Part shown: positions 48,301-59,389 of the stretch, piece by piece
How positions within the stretch are numbered: the first letter of the stretch is position 1
Layout: each line of letters starts with the position of its first letter
Origin: Polychytrium aggregatum
Taxonomy: Eukaryota > Chytridiomycota > Chytridiomycetes > Polychytriales
Length of the DNA: 64,000 nucleotides
Direction of reading: 5' to 3'
Assembly (NCBI RefSeq): GCF_025602895.1
Contig: NW_026516211.1
Span: 372,001-436,000, forward strand
Notes under the pieces: model-generated
Databases searched by the model: none
Seen by the model: the letters and a program-made list of their open reading frames with translations, nothing else
What the model was told of the DNA's origin: nothing
Translations under genes and position numbers: made by a program

Positions 48301-50751
48301 CGTGTTCTACCTCAACATGTTCACTCGGATCGACTCGTCCGAGCTATTGGAGTATCTGTTCAAGGAATGTGCCGAATCCGATTTCCACGGACTATGCGAG
48401 TGAGTAAGCAGTCCTCTGCTCGATCTGCGGGATTCGAGATTCTTGTTCGGTGCCCTCTGCTTGGAATATTTACCATACTTTACAAACTAACACATAACTC
48501 CACACTATCGTTGGGGGATATTGCAGTGACAACCGAATGGTCGGAACGCTCTTGCTACTGGGGATTGCCTTGGTGACGCGAATGGCACTGACAACAGTTA
48601 CATTTGGAGTCAAAGTAAGGGGACGCACGGCATTCCGATCCATCGATAGCATTGCGTTGGGCATGCTCGTCTCTCGACTGACTTTATAGCTCCCTTCATC
48701 TAGGTCCCGGCCGGTATTTTGTAAGTCCCGAATGGCGCAGCAGGATCTCAATGCGCGAATTCCCAGATCGATATGATATGGAGGAGTTCTAACCCTCTCG
48801 CGTATCTCAGTATCCCGTCGATGGTCATCGGAGCTCTGTTTGGGCGTATCCTAGGTATTCTTGTCCAGGCGTGGCATCGGTAAGCTAGGTGAAATACTTA
48901 CGCTGGAAGCGATGTCTATTGGCACGACTTGAGCTGATGGGCTGAGCTTGCCTCTCTAGACTCTCTCCAGACCTTCCTCTATTTGCCGAGTGTCATCCCG
49001 AACGGCCATGCGTAACCCCGGGCATGTACGCTCTCTTGGGTGCCATCGCAACATTGGGCGGAGTCACTCGGATGACAGGTGCGGCAACAGACCATGTCCC
49101 GCTCGGCGTATCCCACCTGAGTGTGCAGTGAGCTTTGGTGTGCCGGTGTGCCGGTGTGCCAGTGATCTGATTCCTTCTCCGAGATTCACTAACCGATTCG
49201 CATGTCTCTTGCCCTCCGTTACTCGCTGCCGATGGCGACATCCAGTTTCGCTGACGGTGGTTATGTTTGAGCTTACGGGTACCCTCGACTACATCCTGCC
49301 TTGTATGATCACGCTGATGGTCGCCAAGCTCGTCGGAGATGCCTTCCAAGAAGGTGGAATTGCCGACATTCTGATCCGTGTCAACAAGTTTCCGTTCCTG
49401 GACCACAAAGAGGACTCGATCATTGGCGTTGCCGCAGATGAGGTGATGACCCCCATTGATGAGTTGGTGTGCTTTCCCAGCACGGGCATGCGCATCTCGA
49501 GCATCGGTAAGCGAATCTCCTGAATCGGTACCTGGGCAGTGGCGCGAGGGATATCATCTGGCTGCAGGATGCGAGTTGTCTTTCTGCCCCACACTGAACG
49601 CTGTGCATACTCCAACCGTATTTCCAGAGAAAGTGCTCTCTGAGGTGGATTACAAAGGATTCCCGGTCGTAAAGAGCGCCGAGGACGACTCGCTGATAGG
49701 GTACATCAGCCGCAGCGATTTGAAATATGCCTTGGGTAAGCTTGTCAGCCGGCATTCAATGAGGATGTTACCGAAACAGCCTGAGCGGGGACAGCCGCCG
49801 AAAGATCCTTGTGGACATGGGCTCTGTCGTCCGTTTTATGGTTTGTTGTAACACTTTCAAATAGGAGGTGCCTTGGCTCATATGCAACGGCACTGATGCT
49901 CTTCTTCTGTGTGGGTGGGGGCCTTTCAGAGAAGGCAAAGACCCGAGCTGGCATCGGGAGTCAAGCCCCTGTCTTCTTCGACGATGTCGAGGTTATAGGC
50001 AACTTGTTTCTTCCCAGAGGCATCCGCGTTCGCTCCACAGGCGCATCTTCAAGCCGGATGAGCAGCGGCGAGTCGGCACAATCGCTGGACTTGACGACGT
50101 ATGTCGATCGGGTAAGTTGCTCCCCCCCCCTTCAGTCGCCACCGAATTGGGGATGTCCACTCGCCGTCCACTCGCCGTCCACAGGCCCATGCTCATGCTC
50201 GTGCTCATGTTGTGGGTTGGTGTTTTGCGGGTGGGTCGACATGGCCCAACGGCAGCACCGACATCAGGGGGACGTGATGCTGACTCTCGTATCGCTCCTC
50301 CAAGACGCCGCTGAGTGTCCAGCCTGAGGTTCCGGCCGAGACGGTCATGGACCTGTTCAAGAAGGTTGGTCCACGATACATCCTCGTCAAGCGCAACGGC
50401 AGACTCCGGGGCATCATCACTAAGAAGGACCTGCTCACGGCGCTCCACGGCGACGACGAGGGCTGGGACAAGATTCTTGCTTCGATGCGCTACTTTGAAG
50501 ATCTCCACCCGTATCTACGCTTCGACGACTCTGCACCTGGCCGGGCGAGCATGGACGGCTTGATACGCAACAGTGGGAGCGATGCTGGTGCTGAACTGAA
50601 TCCCCGCCAGCAGCGAGTGCGAGCCCGTCGGCATCTGTCGAGCCTGGCCATGTCCTCTCCACAACGCAGTACTATCCGAGCAAGCAGCCCGCAGGAGCCG
50701 AACCCTGAGCCCGATCATGAGATGCAAGGTTTCCTCAGCTCCCGCCGCTGA
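45308..50751 (+). CDS. CLC-family chloride channel / Cl-/H+ antiporter
   Basis: A voltage-gated chloride channel family protein spread over about twenty short exons. The N-terminus is cytosolic, then DDF-type helices begin at [19 protein letters not shown]. Selectivity motifs are all present: [14 protein letters not shown], the gating glutamate in [34 protein letters not shown] and [18 protein letters not shown]. The glutamate in SLEELSSYFP corresponds to the internal proton glutamate of exchangers, so a vesicular Cl-/H+ antiporter (yeast Gef1-like) is more likely than a plain channel. Two CBS domains follow the membrane part ([13 protein letters not shown]...[12 protein letters not shown] and [20 protein letters not shown]...IITKKDLL), separated by a Ser-rich linker. 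The tail is Ser/Arg/Pro-rich. Exon borders are mostly clear; a few are approximate. Confidence 0.93.
47548..47592. repeat. 13-14-bp tandem repeat in a CLC intron
   Basis: Three to four copies of GTTAGCACTCGCA / GTTGGCACTCGCA immediately before a CLC exon that starts at the GAPIGG motif. Confidence 0.7.
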
Positions 50752-51206
50752 CATGACTTGTGGTCGCCTCGTGCTCGGAAGTTCAATATAGTTCGAGATC
50801 AATGACCAAATGATTTGTCCACCAAAACATTGTGTGCTGGCCATGACCGCCTGGCTCTATCATCAGCGCTCAAACGGGATACCTGATGGGAGGCGAGGAT
50901 GTCGTCTCCGAGCGGGCGATCCCTCGCTCGCATAGCAAGTCCAGTCCGCACGTTGTAATCATTGAGGTGTTTCGACGCCGCGACCTATGACCCAGATGCA
51001 TCCATCGCAGTGGCAGGACAGCCTCTGTGGGAAGGGCATCGACATCGACATCGACATCGGCCCTGGCGGAGCATCTCGCGAGAGCACGGACCGAGAGCGC
51101 CGATTCTCGGGTTTTGAGGTGTGCGCCGTGTTGCCCGGCTTTCCATCTCGATCAACCCATCTCGATCAATCCATTTCCATCAACCCATCTTCATCAACCC
51201 GGAGCA
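50752..51206 (+). promoter_or_regulatory. KIN17 upstream region
   Basis: 455 bases after the CLC stop. A GACATC hexanucleotide run (51038-51060) and three to four imperfect CATCTCGATCAACC units (51145-51200) lie directly before the KIN17 start codon. No gene or TATA box seen. Confidence 0.45.
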
Positions 51207-52566
51207 ATGGGCGGCGATAACTTCCTGACCCCCAAGGCCATCGCCAACCGCATCAAGGCCAAAGGCCTGCAGAAGCTGCGGTGGTACTGCCAGATGTGTG
51301 AGGTAAGGTCCTCGACCTGTCCCTTTCGGTTCGCCATGATGCATGAGCGATCCTGGCTCCTGACGGGGCTATCCCTCCGAATCTCATTCGGCAGAAACAA
51401 TGCAGAGACGAAAATGGGTTCAAGTGCCACTGTGCCTCTGAGGCCCACCAGCGGCAGATGCTCCTGTTCGCCGAAAGCGCATCGACATATATGTCAAACT
51501 TCTCCAAGCAGTTCCTGGATGACTTTATTCGGCTGCTTTCGAGACGGTAGGCCATCGATCCCGCAGGACGCATTGCTATCGCACCTGGTCGATCGTTGGC
51601 TGAAGAAGAGAAGAGTGTGACCCTCGCTTCCCGGCCGAGGTGGGCTCAGCTTCTCGGCCACAGTCGCTAACCTGACCCGCTCCTTGCTCTGACGTGGTAG
51701 TTACGGCACCAGACGAGTGCATGCAAACCTCGTTTACCAAGAGTACATTAGCGATCGACACCATCTGCACATGAATTCCACCGAATGGAACACCCTCACC
51801 GACTTTTGCAAGTACCTGGGCAAGAATGGCCTTGCCGATGTGGAGGAGACGCCGAAAGGATGGTTCATCGCATGGATCGATCGCAGCCCCGAAGCCCTCG
51901 CCAAACAGGCCGCGATCCTCAAACAGGATCGCATGGCAAAAACGGAGGAGGAGCGGGATCAGCGGCTGCTCCAGGAACAGATTGAGAAGGCCCAGCGCGA
52001 GGCGGTCGAGACCCAGCCTGAGGAGGTAAGGCACAATCGTCAACGTCCAAGGCTCTACTGCCGGATGTGCTATTGTCGGGATCGCTCGGCCAGGATCATT
52101 GGTCGCCTCCCCAGCAGCGACAACATCACCTCACGATCGATCGAGTGGAGGGGCAATGCAGTGGCGGCAGTCTTCAAGACTCGGCAGAGCCGTACACATC
52201 TAATACCATGCAACGGCTCTCTCACAGACGTTCACTGAGCTCAAGCGAGAGAGCGAGGGAGAAAAGATCAAGCTGACCATGTCGTTCAAGTCGACATCCA
52301 AGCTCGCAAAACCCGAGGCCAAAAGGCCGAATGTATTCAAGATGGGGACTGCATCATCAAAGTCCTCTGGCGCCTCGTCGGCTGCGGCATCAACTCAGTC
52401 ACCGTCAGCAGCATCGGCCGCTCCATCCCGACCACAGATATCCGACGCACAACCGAAAAAGCTCAGCGCAGTCGAGCAGATCATGCTGGAAGAGAGCGAA
52501 CGCAAGCGCAAGCTCGAGTCTCGGACAGACCGCGGCGGGGGCGATCTGAAGCGAAGCCGAGCTTGA
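51207..52566 (+). CDS. KIN17: KIN17-type DNA/RNA-binding zinc-finger protein, short form
   Basis: A nuclear curved-DNA/RNA-binding protein tied to DNA replication, repair and pre-mRNA processing. Four exons in phase give 303 residues: 51207-51302, 51395-51546, 51701-52025, 52228-52566. The start reads FLTPKAIANRIKAKGLQKLR, followed by the C2H2 finger (WYCQMCEKQCRDENGFKCHC...H). The Kin17 winged helix covers RYGTRRVHANLVYQEYISDR and HMNSTEWNTLTDFCKYLG...GLADVEETPKGWFI. TFTELKRESEGEKIKL follows, then a Ser/Ala-rich linker and LSAVEQIMLEESERKR. The protein then ends, so it lacks the C-terminal tandem SH3-like (KOW) module of animal KIN17 (about 390 residues) and resembles the shortened fungal forms. 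Confidence 0.95.
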
Positions 52567-53147
52567 TGGGGGCCGACCGACCCAGCGCCGCCGCGAGTAT
52601 ATCCAGTTACAGTTCGATCCGACAATGAACGTACTTGGGCAGCAGCCACTTGTGAATATATTGATATTTCGGTGTGCTCAGCACAACGAGCTACCATCAT
52701 CGACAGGGAGGCCCGCATCGGTGCCGGGCAAGCCCTGGGCAAGCGATGGATCTTGCGATGGATCTTGCGATGGAGCTGGCGGTGGATCTGTCGATGGAGC
52801 TGGCGGTGGATCTGTCGATGGAGCTGACGATTGTCGGCACTGAATGTCGTTTCCGAAGGGCCAGCAACAATGCGCTGCATCCTGTCTGCAGCGACGACGG
52901 AAACAATGCCCAAGACTGTCCCTTGTGGCCTTTGCCCAATCATGCCTTCTCGACAGACCCACGCTGAGCAGTCGATCGAGCAAATATGTTATCCCCGATC
53001 AGTAGCGACGTCTGGCTATATATCGGCGGCGGGAGCATACCCGCAAGGCCTGGTTGGACCGGTCCAGACCATTGCATTTGCATCGACCCAGCGTCGCTCC
53101 CTGCTCGTTCGATCAAGCGGCTGGCCTGCACCAGCAGCGTCTCTGAG
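52567..53147 (+). promoter_or_regulatory. BTB gene upstream region with minisatellite
   Basis: 581 bases. From about 52743 to 52832 there are four to five copies of a unit like GATGGAGCTGGCGGTGGATCTGTC. A TATATAT at about 53016-53022 is a TATA-box candidate 125 bases before ATG 53148; it argues against the in-frame ATG at 52986, which lies upstream of it. Confidence 0.45.
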
Positions 53148-56100
53148 ATGGAAGCTCGCTTTGAGGCCCCTGTTCCTGTGGACCTCCCGCCGCTCCGATT
53201 CTACTGTCCGCAACTCGACCCAAAGGAGGCCTTCCTCCTTGGTTGTATCGGCGAGAAGCTCCAGAGAAACTCCAAGACCTGCTACTTTATCGGCAAAACG
53301 CCTGTCATCCAAACGCTCCAGCCTATGGCGCCGCTCAAGGCTCTCACCGGCAAAAGCGCCCTCGAGCACCTGAACGATCCTCGATTCTCCAATGTCGTCA
53401 TCACGCTGCAAGACGACTCTGTCTATCTGGCCCACAGTGCATATCTGGAACGCAGCCCCTTCTTCCGGACGTACTTTCGCCGGTACAAAGAGCCCTTCCA
53501 GACAATATCGCTCTCCCCTCCGGCTCCCCTCGGATTTGCAGATATCTTGCGCCAGATCTACATGAACGGGCCCTCGATCGCCGACATCTACTCCGAGCTC
53601 CCCAACTTCAAGGTGATCCTTGGCTCTAACCACTGGGTCGACACCCTGAGGAACTCGGAGTACTTTCGCATGAACAAGCTCATGGAAGCGTGCTACTCCA
53701 GGTCGGTGCACGCCTGCGCGAGCATCGTCTTGGACGTGGCTGGCAGCGTTGCATCAAGGGGGGCGAATCCAGGGGGAACGAATCCAGGGGGCGAATCCAG
53801 GGGGAGTGAATCCAGGGGGGCGGTGACAGCGCAAGCTTAACACTATTACATCATATTCTCTTTCCTTCGACGACAAAGCTTCCCACCCATCTGGATGACA
53901 GTTGCCTCCAGACCCGAGTTCAACCACACCATCGTCTCGGTGAACCACATTATTGTGTTGCTGGAGCGCACCCGGCAGCGGCTGTGTGCCCGCGACCAGT
54001 TCGAGATCCTGTCCCGCTGGGCCCGGAACTGGGACCAAGCCAAGCCCGTCACCATCCTGCAGCAGATCACCGAGTCCATCCTGGCCAACGCCTCCCCCGA
54101 GGACGAGTCGATCTCGATCGTCTTCCTGAATCAGCTCTGTGCCAAGAACTTGGCCGACTTCAACTCGCTTGTTTCGCAGCTCACGGTGCTCCGGGTTGCC
54201 GACATGGACCTGCGGCTGATTGAGTGCAAGAACTGCAAGATCCCGCTGCCGCTAAGCGTCTTCAAATCCAGAATCAAGTCTTGTATCGGTTTTGATCCGC
54301 TCACGGCCACCGGAGGTGACTTTGTCAGGCTCGCAGGCCGCATGGTTCCTCACGAGCGCCCCGTCGTCGAGCCCAAGCCCTCGATGCTTCCTGAACTGTG
54401 CCGTCTCGAGACATTGAAATCGGCCTTGTCTAGAAAGAGTGTTACCGGCGCGGATGCTCAACCGCCGGTCGGGACTCGTGAACGCAAGACGAATCCTAGT
54501 CCGGGATCAGACGGTATGAAACCCACGGCCACCGACTTTCGGCGCTCTCTGTCATTCCAGAGCCGCCAAACAACTGCCGAGTCCGACAGCACCGCCGCTT
54601 CGAATCTCAAAGACCGATACCGAGCCAGCGTCCCAACCAGGCCGCCAATGATAGCATCACGCAATCCATCCGACTCCCATGGATCGCAGACACGATCGTC
54701 CCCGAGCCCCTTGCGGTCACCGCCGAGACCGGCTCGCGAAGTGCCGGAGGAGCCCACCAACCCAACCCCGTTGTCGTTTGATGTCAGTGGAAATACCGCC
54801 CTCGAGTCTATTGAGGACAGTGTGGGGTTGAACATCATCGAGCTCGAGATGTCGACACCCAAACTACCGACTCCGCGGGTACTCTCACCCTTTCCCGATT
54901 TTGGGAATGCAAACAGCAAGACCCCACTCAGCGCTCCGCCAGCACGAATCGTAGCAACCGCTGGAAACGATGCGGCATCAAGCGTCGCTCGATTTGAGGC
55001 ATGGTCGGCTATAGCGGTGCCGGAGCAAAGCTCGACAGTCGCCGAAAACTACGCGGCACCGATTGAAAGCAAAGAGCAGCCGGCTCCAAGCAAACCCGAG
55101 CCTACCCTCCTGAGAAGGCAATCCATAAAAGCACCTGAAATCTCATCAATCCCATCGCCTGCGCCAACGATAGCACCACAGCCCACCTCGGCGGTACCAG
55201 CGCGACCCAAACTTACTGGTACGCAAATGACAAAGCCAAGCGCTAGCCCCGCTGCAGGGGCTAAATCGGCTGTGCTTGGACCTCATTCTTCGGCTTCGAG
55301 GGATACGACGAAGACAAGCAAAGCCGCGACTGGTCCTTCCGCTATCTTTGCGGCATCGACCGGTCAGAGCACGTCGAGAACGACTACAGTCACCGCACAG
55401 ACCGCTGTGAAGGCCGAAAGTGGTGTGCGCCCCTTCCAGCGATCAAGCAGCTTTGGCGAAGCAGTCACCGTCCCCACACGATCTGTGGCGGCTGCAGTCG
55501 CCTCTTTCTCCAGAGCAGTAGCGGAGGGCACCTCTGTGCTGGAGATACCCGACAATACCTCGGCGAATACTGCCCCGCCAGCCAGCCCCAAGGGCGGGGT
55601 ACTCCCTCCCCGACCCACCCAACTCTCCAGCAACAAGGCGAAGACGGAAGGAAACCGTTCGGAAAATGGCAATACGGCGAAACTAGTTGATGCCGGGGGC
55701 CCGCAGCCAGCTGCTTCATCAACCAAGACCGCCACAGCTGCGCCAGCAAAGGTCACTGTCAAGAGGAGCAACAGCACCTCCCCTGTGCCAAAACACACTT
55801 CGACACTCCAGTCGTCCAGGTCCTTCGACTCAAAGGCGGCCAAGCCAGTCGAGACAGAGAGTTCCAAGCCAGCTGACACCGGAGAAGCCAAGCTCATCGA
55901 CGGCAAGGTCGCCAAAACAGCCATCCCAGCCAATCTCACGAGCGAGCTCTTACAGGCACTTGCGCCACCGGCCATGACAGGCTCGAAACAGGCTTCCTCC
56001 AACACCTCAAGCAGTCCCTCGTCCATCTCTAGTCTGGTTCCTCCGGCGTACTTTGACCTCCTCGACAACGATCATCCGCTTGATCTCAACACTGACGCCA

Positions 56101-56300
56101 CGGTCCGATCTGAACGAGCTTCGCCAAAGCCCGCTCGGAAGAGCGAGAGCTCGCGCAAAAAATCCATCAGCTCCAGGCCCGATTTGCCATCGCTGCCATC
56201 CAGCCAGGAAGTGGGCGAGACCGGGAAAGTTCCCAAGGGAAGGAGCTCCATCCCCACTCTGGCAGCCCTGGCAAAGCGCACTGGGTCGCCCAATGTGTGA
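53148..56300 (+). CDS. BTB/POZ-domain protein with long disordered tail
   Basis: Two exons (53148-53701 and 53912-56300) join in phase to give about 980 residues. Exon 1 has a BTB/POZ fold: FSNVVITLQDDSVYLAHSAY, LERSPFFRTYFRR, ILRQIYMNG and LGSNHWVDTLRNSEYF. Exon 2 starts with helices that could be a BACK-like region (FNHTIVSVNHIIVLLERTRQ, FLNQLCAKNLADFNSLVSQL) and a CxxC (LIECKNCKIPLPLSVFKSR). About 650 residues of Ser/Pro/Ala/Thr-rich low-complexity sequence follow, with many RxxS sites and no further domain. BTB proteins often act as cullin-3 adaptors or dimerisation platforms; the role here is unknown. If the intron is retained, the frame runs to a stop at 53840, giving a BTB-only form of about 230 residues. 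Confidence 0.85.
53758..53822. repeat. 12-15-bp minisatellite (GAATCCAGGGGG)
   Basis: Four to five imperfect units of GAATCCAGGGGG with 2-3-base spacers, inside the intron of the BTB gene. The array contains no stop codon in the upstream reading frame. Confidence 0.85.
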
Positions 56301-56523
56301 AGCCGATGGCTGCTTTCTATTTCTGGTTGCTGAATACACATTCTCGTCCCTCATAGCGACTCTTCACGGCCTTCATAAGCCATGACTTTGCACTCGATCC
56401 ACCGGAAATATACACTGCCGATTCATGCACAAGCATCCTGCCGTAACTATTGCGCTCGGTGTTGCCAATGGGGCGTGCGCGAGACATCTTGCCACGCAAG
56501 CGAACGTACTACATGCTCCAAGC

Positions 56524-59036
56524 TCACGAAGTCCAGACCACGCACTCCAAGCCAGGCCAGTCCAGATCTCGGGTCCCTTGCGTGAGACCATCGCGCAAGT
56601 CGGTGATGCCGAATCGGCCGACCAGTCGCTTTGGCACATGCGTCTTGGACACCACTCCGATGAACTGGTCGAATGCCAGCAAACCCGCCGACTCGCTTTG
56701 ATCGATATCCATTTCTTGACTTCCAGCCATGCGAGCGGGGTCGCTTGGCTTGGGAAACCACGCTTTGGTGGCGAATGCCAGGATTCTCGGGAAGAGTTTG
56801 CGCAAAGCGACAGCCTGAAAGGGAACGGCATGTCAGCATCGCCAGTGTCTGCGCAATCAACGTGCCCGCGCCTTGATTGCTTTCATCGAAACCGATTTCT
56901 CCTCCCGTAGATACCCCGGCTGTGACCCAGGCGGAATATGGCAGGGCATGGTGATTGTGACCCAGCACGAGAAGCCCGGTCGCTTCTCCACAGGATGCCC
57001 CAGCCCCAACTGACCTGTCGCGCCCGCTCAGTCCAAAGGCAGCACTCGACTCCAATGATGTGCTTTTGTTCGTCGTCGGTTAGATCGGCCAGGCAAGGGT
57101 CAAAGTTGTAAACTCGATCAAAGGGCACATGCACACTCCAGTGGTAGGCAGTGCCCTCGTCCTTGGGATCATTTTGCGGCAGCGCCGGCAGATCAAAGTA
57201 GGTTTCGGTGTAGGGCGAAACAACGACATCCAGACCCGATTTGACTGCTGTTCGCACTCCGTGGGGGCCCAGCCAGCTCTGGATCGTGACGTTTCTTGGG
57301 AGATCGTCTGCGCCTTGAGCGACGATATCGTCCCAACCTATGGGGATCTTGCCCTTTGAGGAGATGTAACCCGCCATTCTGGAGACAAACCCTGTCGAGA
57401 GATAACAGAGTTGAGTCGGGTGAGCGGAGGAGTTATGGGGGGACAGACACCCCGGGCATCTATGTAACCACACTTTGATGCCGCCATCGCTCGTCCACTG
57501 CTTTTTGCAGAGTCGACGTTGCTTACAGCTCTGCAGTTGTTGAGGGGTTGTGAAACCGTGATCTGCCATTCGCTTTGTGCAAAGCGGGCAAGAATACCAC
57601 CTGCGGAAGGTTACTTCGTCGCCGCCAAAGTGAAAGTAGTCGCCGGGGAAGAGGGGGATCACCTCGTCAATGACGGCTTGGAGAAACTCAAAGGTCGTTT
57701 CCTGTCCGGCACAGTAGCAGTCATCGTAGATGCCACGGAGGTTGCCGGTAGCGTAGCTGCGGTGCTGCATCGTCTCTGGATCAATACATCCCAGCTCCGG
57801 GTATGAGGCGAGTGCCGCCAGGCTGTGTCCTGGTTTGCCAAACAGCCAGGCAACGAATGAGTGGGTGGGATCGGTCAGCCCCAGCAAGCCACCACAGCCA
57901 GACGGTACGCAAGTAACTCGGCGGTCTCCAGCACAGTGGTTATTGGAGGAACAGACCTGGGAGTTCAATCTCAGGAACGATGGTGATGCCAAGAAGGGAA
58001 GCCTTGTCGACCACAGCTCGGATATCATCCTACACCCATACCATGCCATGGCAAGGTGGCATTTCGATGGATCAAAGACAAGTCGAACCATGTGGTGAGC
58101 CCTCGCCGATGAAAAACAGATCAAAGGGTAAGCTGTGGACAGTAGCCCAACAGACTCGAGGAAGTAGGCCCGGGTATCAACAGATGAACGATAGAGTGTG
58201 CAACAAATGCAGCGATATGTACCTTGGTATAGTATCCGCCGTATTGGCCGCCTTCGACAGTGGGATCGTATCTCCAGGCTCCAACCTCGGTCAGGCGGGG
58301 AAAGCGATCGATCTGGATTCGCCATCCTTGATCCTCCTGCCGGAAGCAATGCCATGAAGAGGTGTTAGAATGGTGTTTTGCATCCTTTGTCCTCCCCGGC
58401 CGCATGAGGGAGGAATGCAAACCTTTACCAGCGAGCGCTGGGCCCAGAAAGCCGATGCAAGTGCACACTCACCGTCAAGTGCCAGTGCAGTCGGTTGACT
58501 TTGTGATAGGCCAAGATGTCGAGCAGGCTCAAGATGAACGGGATGTCCATAAAGGAGCGGCAGCAGTCGAGCAAGACGCCTCGCCAGGCAAAACGGGGCT
58601 GGTCCACAACGACGCCGGCAGCGATATCCGAAGAGACATCGGTCATCTGGGCAAAGGTGTAGAGTCCGTGGCGAGCGCCACCAATGTGTCGGGATCGGAT
58701 ACGGATATGGGAGGCATCAACAGACAGGTCGTAGCCCTCGTTTCCGTTGGGCTGGGAGTGGGCATCGCTGTCGGGCCCGAGCAATTCGACGACAATGCTG
58801 CCTTCGACGGACGGGAGCTCCGAGATGGCGACGGCTTCGGTCTGGGCCAAACCGATAAAGCTGGCAAAGTAGGCGAGGAACTGTGTTAGGCCGACCAGGT
58901 CCGGATAATCGTCAGGCACCGCAAAGGCGAGACGGGCATTTGAGCGGTCGAGCCGGAATGGGGGCTGGTCGGCGACAAACTGGCTGAGGACCGGCTGCGG
59001 GATGATGTCGTAGGGATTTGCTGTGGTGCTGGCCAT
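56524..59036 (-). CDS. GH20 beta-N-acetylhexosaminidase
   Basis: A glycoside hydrolase family 20 enzyme removing terminal GlcNAc/GalNAc, likely in turnover of chitin or glycoconjugates. The start at 59036 gives an N-terminal GH20b domain (FVADQPPFRLDRSNARLAF, HIRIRSRHIGGARHGLYTFA). The TIM barrel follows: QPRFAWRGVLLDCCRSFMDI, HKVNRLHWHLTEDQGWRI, GITIVPEIELPGHSLAALA, the catalytic Asp-Glu pair in FHFGGDEVTF, IPIGWDDIV, VTIQSWLG and IGVECCLWTE. The last exon (from about 56807) carries KLFPRILAFATKAWFPK and ends at 56524. No signal peptide is evident at 59036; an in-frame ATG near 59114 adds only a basic stretch. It may be cytosolic or secreted through an unrecognised first exon. Divergent from TERT. 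Confidence 0.93.
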
Positions 59037-59389
59037 GGCGGCGGGAGTGCTGGGGGACAGAGATCGGGAGCTCAGGCGAGGCCAAAGCCGTTTGAGCAGA
59101 GACGGCCGTTTCATCGACAGACGGGATGTGGGCTGGAGAGAGGGCCGGGCTGTCTGGCAACGCCAGCTCCACAAGCCAGGGGAAGGCTGCGCCCGGATGG
59201 CCAGGCAACCTGGTTTCGGGCCTGGGCCAAATCGCTGCTCGGTCGCCCAGGCCGACTCTGCCGTGGATCATCCGATTGCATCGCAACAGACCAGACCACA
59301 CCGGTCCCCGCTTGCTCCTGGACGAAGCGCATCGCTAGGACCGCTTGCTGCACACCGCCCAGTCGGAGACCGACCCAAGCCAAGAAGCC
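59037..59389. promoter_or_regulatory. Divergent GH20 / TERT promoter region
   Basis: 353 bases between the two start codons, so both promoters probably lie here. The interval is GC-rich with no TATA box; an in-frame upstream ATG for the hexosaminidase lies near 59114. Confidence 0.5.

Noticed and set aside
52986-53147. Upstream ATG (52986) as the start of the BTB protein
   Set aside because: It lies upstream of the TATA-like TATATAT, and the extension has no conserved features; the ATG at 53148 is preferred, although the longer form cannot be excluded.
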